The translations under genes were made by a program, and so were the position numbers. The notes below the pieces were generated by a model. It had not been told where the DNA came from, did no database searches, and saw only the letters and a list, made by a program, of their open reading frames with translations. A stretch of 64,000 bases of DNA from Angiostrongylus vasorum (Eukaryota; Nematoda; Chromadorea; Rhabditida; Metastrongylidae), in assembly GCA_018806985.1 (NCBI GenBank), contig JADANN010000370.1, positions 602,501-666,500 on the forward strand, written 5' to 3'. This document shows, in pieces, positions 56,186 through 64,000 of the stretch. Position 1 is the first letter of the stretch. Every line of letters begins with the position of its first letter.

Positions 56186-59100
56186 TGTCGATCGTCGAAT
56201 GACTCGAGTAGACGCCAGTGAATCTTCCAATTTTAACCGTCACATAGAACAGCAAACCGGTGGGTTATACTTGCTCTAGCGACTCGTTGAGCACGATATC
56301 TTTCTTCTAGGATTTTCGTGAAGAACTCTGACCGTGGGATAGGTGGTCTTTCTGCAGTGCGTTTGAGACTAGAGGAATCCACTTATTAACGGCTCTTCTT
56401 CATCGGTTGTCATTCATGCGCATTACGTGTCCGTCCCGTCTTATCTTCGACAGTTTGGCGTACAGAACGGCATCCTTGATTTTTTGATCGTTGACGCAGG
56501 TCGGAGCTTCAGATCCCTTCCCTTACTTGCGTGACACGGGGTACTCCTAACATCATCCTTTTCCACTGCGCGTTCAATAACGCTGAGTGATCTTTCGTCC
56601 TGCTTACGCATCGACCAGGTTTCTGACGCATAGGTTAGGGCAAGAAGAACCGTTGAGTCGAAAAGGTGGGCATGCAGTGGAGTGTTCTTTGTCCTCTTCA
56701 CTACATCCTCGATGCTCTTGAAAGCTCTCAACCCTGGAGCTAACTCATTCAACATGTTAATTTCCCGACCTAGATAGACATAACTGGAGCATTCGGAGAT
56801 ATTCGTTCCGTTGAGCGTGAATGGGGCATACGAAACCAATCCTTTCCTCATAAACATCGTTTTTTGTGGGATTTAGTTGACGACCAATGTTTCCACAGCT
56901 TTTACTAAAGTCGGCATGCATACGTTCCGCCTGGCTAATCTTTGGTCTTATAGCGACGATGTCATCAGAAAAGTGAACATGATGTAGTTGCCGATCATCG
57001 ATTTTCACTCCCAATCCAACATTCGCTCAACATTCTCGAGGGTGGCGATGAACAAATTTGGAGGGATGGTATCGCCTTGCCTAACCCCCTCTTATGACAT
57101 CAATGATAATATCGTTGTAAAATGGTGGCATCTTGGTTGTGAAGTTTTTGTACAAGTCAGGAAGAATCCTTTATGTAGTGAGCAGGGGACTCTCTGACTA
57201 TCAAGGGCTTCCATGACTGCTTCCATCTCAGTTGAGTCAAAGGCCTTCCTTAAATCGATGAAATGAGACCGAGCTGTCTTTTGTACTCTCGCGATATTTC
57301 AATGAGCCTTGTCAGCGTGTAAATGTGGACCATCGTACTAAATCCTTATCGACACCCTGCTTGCTCACATGGCTGTCCTTCGTTCAGTGTTCTGTCAGTC
57401 CTGTTTAGGATGACTCGAGTGAAAATTTTGTGGACGACAGACAGCAAGCAGATTGGGCGATAGCTGCCGATATCCTGTAGGTCGCCCTTCTTGAACAATA
57501 ACACGGTCTTGCTGGTCTTCTAGTGGGTAGGGACCTTGCATTCGGACAGGTAACGTGTGAAGAGCCGAACCAGTGTGTTTACGAGCACTGGCGGAAGGTT
57601 CTTCAAGTGTTCAGATCTTATCCTGTCCGGACCTGCTGCTGTTCGATTTACCACCGACGAAATGGCATGTCAGATTTCAGAAGGAAGAACCGGTGGTATA
57701 ACATATTCATCCTCCTTTATTTCATATGACGGAAGGTGCATTTGGCTACCGAAGGGATCTGAGCAGTATTCGTGTATGATTTTCTCCACTGCCTTTCTGG
57801 ACGCTGTAAATGTTACATCTGGCCGTCGGAGTGCAACCATCTTGGTCTTGTAGTCTTCTAATTGGCGAAGCATCGGTGGGCTTTGCGAATGCTTTTCCCA
57901 GCCTCTGCAACTTCGACCATTACTTCTGCTCTTCTCTCTTTGAAATCTTCTGCCTGTCTGCATTGTTTTGCAAGTTCGGACGTTAGTTCGCGGTTGCATG
58001 CAGCTCGTGCGACTCCATGGTTGGCGTATCAGCTCGAGAGTTTCTGGTGACAGACATCTCTTGGTGACTTTCGAACTCTCAGCTTTCATAGCGCTAACGT
58101 GAAGATGTTGAATGAGCCGATCGTATTCCTCGTCGATGTTGTCGACAACGGCATCTTCCCAACAACCGACTAATGAGTTGAATAAGTTCCAACTTATAGC
58201 GGTTTTGGGACTTCGTTTCTTGAATTTAGCGGCTTTTTTCCCCTTTCTGCGAGAAATGGAATCTTGCACGAAGGAGGCGGTGGTCTGAACCCGTGTAGAA
58301 TTTTGGGGTAACAGCGACATCGGTTATGCAAAACCTTCGGTTTACTATGATGTGGTCTATTTCGTTGTGTTACTCTCCACTGGGAGATTCTCACGTCCAG
58401 AGTTGACGGTGGGCGCTTCTGGAATTACGTGTTGCCATGGATGGTCTTGGTCGTCATGACAAACTCAGAAAGCAGGTCACCGTTTACGTTCCACTCTGAT
58501 CCGTGGGTCCCAATGTGACGTTCTTGAAACGTTTTCCTCTGTCCAGTCTTGGCGTTGAAATCCCCAGTGATGACCTTGAAGAATGTATGGTCTTCTCTGT
58601 AGAACTTCTCCAAGCCCATATAGAACGCTTCGACTTCTTCTTCGTCATAGTTTGATGTCAGCGTGTAAACGACGAAGATTGTCAAAGCCGGTATTGACTC
58701 ACATTTTTTTAATCGTAAGCGTCCGATTCGGGTTGCAAGTTGTTCGAACGAATTGATATTCATGGACAAACTCTTGTTGACGATAACGCCCACGCCGCCG
58801 ACTCCTCTACTGTCGCAAGTTCCGAGGAACAGTTCCTCTTCGGTGTCACAGATGGCGTTGAATGGGTGGCGTCGTCTCGTCTCGCCCAGGCCACTGACCT
58901 TATACCTTATCCTTCCTGCTTGCATAAGCAAGTCTTCTATCGAGGATTCGGATGCAAGTGTATCTGCATTGTAGGTACAGATCGTCACCTTAGTTCTTCG
59001 TGATCCAGGCAGCTTCCATTGGCCCTGAGATTTTAGCAGTCTCCGCACTCGTCCTACCCAACACTGCCGAATTGGAGGCTCTTTCGGGGTCAGCGGAATG

Positions 59101-59547
59101 GAGGCCGTTTCTTTTACTGTGTTTAACATTTTGATACCCACGTATAGCTTGCTGGGCTCTGAACGTGGGGCTGGGTTTACTCACGGGTAGCTAGCCAGGC
59201 TCTCCCAGAGTGGACATGGAGCTTATTTGTTAGAGGCGACTCCTAACCGCATCCCGTATATCTCCTTGTCACTTGATTGCAGGTGTTTGGCTGCACTGAC
59301 TCATAGAATACAATCTGCATAAACTGGAACGCACCCACACAGCGTGCATGAATACGCCTCTCAAATACTGAAATTATGTGCCAAATCGGCGCAGCAGAAA
59401 GACGGAATCCATCCCTGGATCCACCTGCGTGTTGGGAAGCAAAGGTCGCTTTTGGTCCGCGATTAACCCCTATCCGCCACCTGTAGACGCGCCACGTAGC
59501 CTCGTGACTAACCGGCTCGAGATCCCTATTATGAGAGACCTCCGTGG
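56186..59547 (-). mobile_element. RTE-1-type LINE, copy D (near full length)
   Basis: Minus copy with the best endonuclease: frame 58,425-59,141 (238 codons) reads [53 protein letters not shown] and [14 protein letters not shown] second frame, 57,670-58,320 (216 codons), spans the linker (a changed SDH region, QTTASF, LRQLEDYKTKMVALRRPDV). RT remnants cover 56,440-57,500; the FADD box appears as HFSDDIVAI, a changed residue. The 5' end has tctctcataatagggatc with CCACGGA. Defective overall. Confidence 0.87.
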
Positions 59548-59549
59548 AT

Positions 59550-60410
59550 AAATACATATATATATGTGTATATATTTGTATATATGTTTTTATATTGCAA
59601 CTGAAAAGTTACTTCTTATCTACGATTACCATAATAGATTTTGGTGATTTTGGTAGTAATTTCTTCATATGAATTCTGCAAGGAATGAATATGGGAATAA
59701 AGTGAATAGCACGAATTTTTGAAAATTCGGTGTGGGCACCGATATTTACCATCGCCTTCCGAGACTACCAGAGAACCGCATCAGCTGGTTTCACCACACG
59801 CTTTTCTGGGATGGAAAACATAAATTAGTGTTCTCGTCCTTCAAGATCTTTCAATGTCGTTAGTTTAGTAGAGTAGAGAAGCTCGTTTAACTAATTCCAG
59901 TCATGGCCTCTGGCAGGCCACTCATGCGGATCACGTCGAGTAGTCCATCACCTAGGGAATGGGTTACGTGGACACATTAAACTCTTCGCTTTCATTTACA
60001 ACACTACATCTGCTTGCATGACGCAGAACCTAGCAGCGACCACCTGTCTTTACCACTGTAATATTTTCCGACAGCAGTGTACGTGAATAAAGCTGCATGA
60101 AATAACACAACGAGAGCTCTTGTAAGAATGTCAATACAGTAAACATAAAGATCGCCGAATGCATTGGTCACTCAGGAATACTCAGTAAATTCGGGATATG
60201 GCAAAATTTATAGGAGCTATTTCTTGAAATTAGTCTTGCGAAGAAAATAGACTTTTTGTCCCTATGAGTGACTTCCTGTTAACAGCGGCATTGATTAGTA
60301 AGGTCGTATGTTGACAGCAGATTATTAATGCAATATTTATTCCGTAGCGGCAAGGTACCGGTCGATTTCGCCCTGTTCAGAGCCTAGAGATCATAGTCAC
60401 ATGGAGCATA
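59550..60410. other. no gene recognised
   Basis: Short TA-rich run at 59,553-59,600, then non-repetitive sequence. It could be an intron of the ion-channel gene to the right; no channel exon was found. Confidence 0.4.
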
Positions 60411-60479
60411 TTCAGTGAAGTATTTCAGAAACCTAACGACTCATGGCTGCTTAGCAAGAGAACCTGAATTGTATAATTT

Positions 60480-61165
60480 TACTTGCAATACTATATACTG
60501 CAATACTGTAACTTGTATAATTTGCCCCAGTGGTAGAGACGGTGACTGCATGAGTTCGGGTACAGTTTATCTGATCGCTTGTAAAGCGTGCGGGGGACGA
60601 ATACGTTGGCGAAACGGGTAGAACACTCTGCATCCGTATAAAAGAACACCTAGTCTACAAACGTAAACCAAATACTCCACTAGGCACGCATAGGACGCAG
60701 AGACATAATGGAGAAGATTTTGAAGTAGGAGTTACGATCCTTGCGCAGGAGAATCGAGAATACAAACGCGCAAAATTCCCGAGGCATTCTGGATCAATTC
60801 CAGGAATCCGAAAATTAACCGCAAGGAGGAATGCCTCATTATCACGCATGATATTGGGCAGTATATAAGCCTTTCTGATGAGATGAGTACGTTAGGATTC
60901 CATGGGAACTCTGTGCGGTTGGTCTCCACGTGAAATATTTATTGGAAGACTCCTAGAAAGCGGTGAGTGTGCAAAGACTTCGTGTTCAATATGACTGAAA
61001 TTTTGGTTCAACATTCTCTCTGTTTGGTTATGGAGGCGTTTGACCGTGTAGATTACTGTCAACTTGACCTTTCCAGGCTCTGAGGAGGGCGAAATCCGCC
61101 GAAACGTCAGCTTGGGCGTAAATAAAGAAATAAAATAACACCTCGTGTTTGCTAAACAGAAGCAG
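60480..61165 (+). mobile_element. Penelope-like element, 5'-truncated copy
   Basis: Contains the GIY-YIG region (SSGTVYLIACKACG at about 60,550-60,592, then a frameshift by one extra G before the YVGETG equivalent), KEHLVYKRKPNTPLGTHRTQ, a conserved MSPR..ISGRL-like tail, the hammerhead-like motif at 61,076 and the cctcgtgtttgctaaaca terminal tail. Very similar to 42,970-43,580 apart from small indels. It sits within about 220 bases of the ion-channel exon. Confidence 0.8.
61076..61112 (+). other. hammerhead-like motif, core boxes intact
   Basis: GGCT arm, CTGAGGA box, GGGCGAAATCCGCC (GGC/GCC hairpin with one extra G), GAAAC, GTC, AGCT arm. The best-preserved instance together with 43,501. 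Confidence 0.6.
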
Positions 61166-61366
61166 AGAGAACCTGAACTGAATTTCTGCCTTCTTTTACA
61201 TTCTTCAGAAGATCCACTGAATATAATTTATATTTGAGATGGAAAGACATTTTTAAAGTTGGATTTCTAGAAGGTCCTAATGTACCTCCATCTTCACCAA
61301 CGATTACTAGTGGTATTCTTTCCCTATAACATCTAATGGACTTGAAACTGAGGATAGAAAACATAC

Positions 61367-61494
61367 TTCTGAGAAAAACGAACGTATCCGGATGGTTCGA
61401 CTATGATACTCTGACGATTATCGTTCATTAACTCATTTCCAGTGGAAAAGTATGTGTCTGGCACCCAAATTTTTCGACTATTCGGAATCAATAC
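61367..61494 (-). CDS. Cys-loop ligand-gated ion channel exon (extracellular domain)
   Basis: Acceptor CGTTTTCAG, donor GTATGT, 128 bases, phase 0 to 2. It reads VLIPNSRKIWVPDTYFSTGN, then ELMNDNRQSIIVEPSGYVRF and SQK. The [IV]W[VTL]PDT[YF]F segment followed by a G-x-[VL]-x-[YF]-S-[QM] strand is the loop A to loop E stretch that precedes the Cys-loop in GABA/glycine/glutamate-type channels. A WVPDTYF form favours the anion-channel side, but this is family inference. I could not place neighbouring exons; the Penelope-like and SINE insertions on both sides suggest stretched introns. It may be one exon of a large gene or a stranded fragment. Confidence 0.6.
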
Positions 61495-61666
61495 CTGAAA
61501 ACGAACACCGAAAAGCTGTTTACTTGCACTAGAAGATTTTCCTTATGAAATATGTGAAAAGATCAAATATGGAGTCTAGGAAAAACTGTACCAGATGAGA
61601 AAGGTTTTCAAGAAAAAAAGTTGTTCGTTTACGATATGGTTAAATATTACACACTATTTATTATTA

Positions 61667-61955
61667 AGGGCGTGTGTGCACATTGGTTGGAAGCGCCCTG
61701 CAACACACACGTGGAATCGGTCTCCGCTCCCGTGGCCCACCAAAGCCTTCCATCCCTCCGGAGTCGGCAAATTGGAAAGTCTTGTCTGGGAGAATAGCAG
61801 CACTGCCTCGATACATCGGTAAGCCACCGCGAGTATTGTAAAGCATTGTAAAGGCCAGATATGCATTCAATCACCTCCAAACGGTGCTTAATGAATATGA
61901 ATGCATGGCGCATCCCTCATGTATTGATCAACGTCGAACGCTTCATCCTTTTATC
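61667..61955 (+). repeat. tRNA-derived SINE, family 2
   Basis: Plus copy: ggcgtgtgtgcacattggttgg head, body with agtcttgtctgggagaatagcagca, tail catccctcatgtattgatcaacg. Confidence 0.75.
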
Positions 61956-61959
61956 CTTT

Positions 61960-62465
61960 TTATTTATTGTTGTCTTTTCTATTTTACATGGCTTGTCACC
62001 ACGTCTTCAGTGCAGATTCCAGCATTGCTTGCATTCGATTCGTTTCCTCGACTTCGTCATCCACAAAGCTTACATGTGGCTTCTGTTGTTTCCTGACGAT
62101 TTACGTCTCCTTTATGAACGTCACCGATGCTGATGGACTCTTTGCTGTGAACTAGGAGAAGAGCAATGCTACGTGGTTCCCAGATCTTCGCCACAAACAT
62201 GGACTATCCTTTATGGACTAGAGGTAGCCAGTTGACCCCAGATTTCTCGACCCCGAATAGGCAAGCGCATCGCTCGGCCCAGAGTGTACTCGAACCTGAA
62301 CATTGCCACACTAAATGGCGCCACTACTACTGGATTTCGCGCGCCCGTAGATCAATATGTATTATATAGCTATTGTGCCCTACATTAGAGAGTTCCAAGT
62401 CGAAATCATTGATATGGAACCGTAAACAATAAAATTTTTTTCTATAAAAAAGATGGTTATTTTTT
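61960..62465. other. no gene recognised
   Basis: A short block resembling family 3 (agtgcagattccagcattgcttgcattcgattcgtttcctcg, about 62,018-62,060) and then featureless sequence. Confidence 0.35.
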
Positions 62466-62469
62466 ATTT

Positions 62470-62810
62470 ATGTTTTTCATACGACCTCATTTTCACAACT
62501 ACTGTGCGGAGTCCAGCACTTCTGAAATCTGATTCCTATCCATCATCCACGAAGGTCATCCAATTTTTTACGTGTTGCTTCGGCTACTGTTTTGAGGATA
62601 TTCTTTCCATCTTAAATCTCCCTGAATGCTTGTCGAGTCGATTCTTCCTGGAGTCATGAGACAACCGGGCTCGAGAGTAATCACTTGGGTTACAGAGAGT
62701 GATTCTTTGCTGGACAATTCCGGTATCAATTTCTCGACACCGGATGGATGAGAGGCTTGATGAGCCCGGACCTTAATTGAACCAGCACCCTGCTCGTGGT
62801 GATAAACAAT
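62470..62810 (-). repeat. SINE family 3
   Basis: Longest copy of the family. On the minus strand it begins cacgagcagggtgctggttcaatt (B-box-like), then gtgtcgagaaattgataccgg, and ends with agtgctggactccgcacagtag. Confidence 0.6.
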
Positions 62811-63056
62811 GTTTGTTGTTTGTTTTGTTGTTTGATATTTATTTTGTCTGGATGCTAAGCAATAAATAACAACAAAAAATATTGACTGAGTAACCTATTT
62901 AACAAGTAATATATAGTTGAAAATATTATACAATCAAAATAATTAGAATTTCAAACTAAACTGGGTGTGGCAATAAGAAAAAAGACAGCATTGACAGTTC
63001 AAAATCTTCATTAAAATCGACTACTATCTGAGCAAGAGATTTATTATGTAAGTAAA

Positions 63057-63308
63057 AAAACCTCTCGGCGTTGATCAATCCCTAAGACTTCATTAAGCAT
63101 CGTTGGAGGTGATTGAATGCATATCTGGCCTTTGCAATCACTCGCGATGGCCTACCGATGTATCGAGCCAGTGCTGCTGTCCTCCCGGACAAGTCAAGTA
63201 GCAATTTCCCGATTTAGGAAGGATGGAAGGCTTGGTGGGCCATGGGCGTGGGGATCGATTCCACGTGTGTGTTTCAGGGCGCCTACGATCACTGCGCAAC
63301 ACGCGCTC
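63057..63308 (-). repeat. tRNA-derived SINE, family 2
   Basis: Minus copy: tail ctcggcgttgatcaatccctaag, body agtagcaatttcccgatttaggaagg, head ggggatcgattcca...gcgcaacacgcgc. Confidence 0.75.
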
Positions 63309-63309
63309 T

Positions 63310-64000
63310 TTTTTTGATTTTGTATAGATAATGTATAGATTTTTGTTAAGCCAGTGAATGAAGTTATGATTGGAGCACCGTATAACACTGGTGATAAATT
63401 TATTATGTAAAGAGATTAAATGTGTTCCACTTTTTTGAAAACACCAACCTAGGAATTTTTTAAGGCTTAGGACTTATCGTCAAATGTCTACCAACACGGT
63501 GGATAAGATAGTTTTCGGGGTGGAAAGATGCAATAAGCAATAAATTATCATTCGGCAATACTGTTTTCTATTAAGACCAACCAGAATCTCACCACTGCAC
63601 AAAAACTGTGGTTCACCTTTAATGATCGAGGTGAAATTTACTGTCTTTTATGAAGGAGGTATGAATGATGTAATGACTTAAACAGAAGTCAATGTAAAGG
63701 TATGAAGAATGTCGAAGGAAGAAATCGATAAGCGCTAATAGAACTAGAATTTAGAATAGTTGTGCCTGCCAGAACAGCCAAGAATTGTGCGGTTGAGCTA
63801 GCAATAAATCAGTTTCGTTGGATCGTAATCGAACTTTTTCATCTGATAGTTCAAATGATATGACGACAATTGGCATGTGGAAGTGCACTTTTCATAATAC
63901 GTCTGTGTTGCTGGTTCTGACGTGAATTCGTCTGATGCCGACATAACCTCACATGCTATCTTTAAGCAAATTTTAGCTTGGCATTTCTGCGAGATGTAGC
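63310..64000. other. no gene recognised
   Basis: Non-repetitive right edge. I looked on the minus strand for upstream exons of the ion-channel gene and found none that I would defend. Confidence 0.4.

Noticed and set aside
61152..61364. 70-codon minus frame directly downstream of the channel exon, considered as its next exon
   Set aside because: With a 43-base intron it could be joined in frame, but it lacks the expected Cys-loop (C...P.D.Q.C), so I do not include it.
1..64000. CRISPR arrays, rRNA genes, prokaryotic operons
   Set aside because: No regularly spaced direct repeats with unique spacers, no rRNA-like sequence and a clearly intron-containing eukaryotic layout.

Overview
The window is eukaryotic and most likely comes from a strongylid (hookworm-like) nematode. 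The grounds are short exons with TTTCAG-type acceptors, a probable spliced-leader acceptor, a nematode-type invertebrate beta-1,4-GalNAc/Gal-transferase, and a heavy load of RTE-clade LINEs, Penelope-like elements, a mariner relic and tRNA-like SINEs. The species assignment is an inference. No CRISPR array, operon promoter or bacterial-type gene is visible. All coordinates were read by eye, and repeat ends are good to roughly 5-20 bases.

Layout. (1) 522-5939, minus strand: the N-terminal and middle part of a WD40 protein of the UTP13/TBL3 family (SSU processome). Eight exons were placed; the 3' end is not resolved and runs toward or past the left edge. (2) 6-12 kb: intergenic repeats, two SINE-like families, an unclassified ~400-470 bp repeat with an internal duplication, and a 3.3 kb decayed RTE element on the minus strand. 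(3) 12,275-26,765, plus strand: a complete eight-exon gene of 363 codons for a type II Golgi beta-1,4-glycosyltransferase (BRE-4/B4GalT family). Its introns hold a mariner relic, a second RTE copy, Penelope debris and SINEs. (4) 27.9-31.4 kb: a second RTE-like family whose 5' endonuclease half is inverted relative to its 3' reverse-transcriptase half. (5) 32.7-36.3 kb: a Penelope-like relic and degraded LINE debris. (6) 36.4-39.6 kb: a third long RTE copy, plus strand. (7) 40-48 kb: SINEs, a Penelope-like copy with GIY-YIG domain and a hairpin-forming inverted duplication, a foldback element, microsatellites, and one possible orphan exon. (8) 48.7-50.1 kb: a 5'-truncated RTE copy, then another possible terminal exon. 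(9) 53.9-56.2 kb: a nearly pure ~975 bp ACAT array, a SINE and a near-identical palindromic repeat pair. (10) 56.2-59.5 kb: a fourth long RTE copy. (11) 60.4-61.2 kb: a truncated Penelope-like copy. (12) 61,367-61,494, minus: one convincing exon of a Cys-loop ligand-gated ion channel, without neighbours that I could place.

The two clear host genes are unrelated (ribosome biogenesis and Golgi glycan synthesis) and lie tail to tail only in the sense of divergent position; nothing suggests co-regulation. The most unusual signal is a recurring ~36-base motif at the ends of Penelope-like copies and related fragments. Its layout (GGCU - CUGANGA - hairpin - GAAACGUH - AGCC) resembles a minimal type I hammerhead ribozyme with an almost absent stem III. 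At least nine instances are present in varied states of decay.
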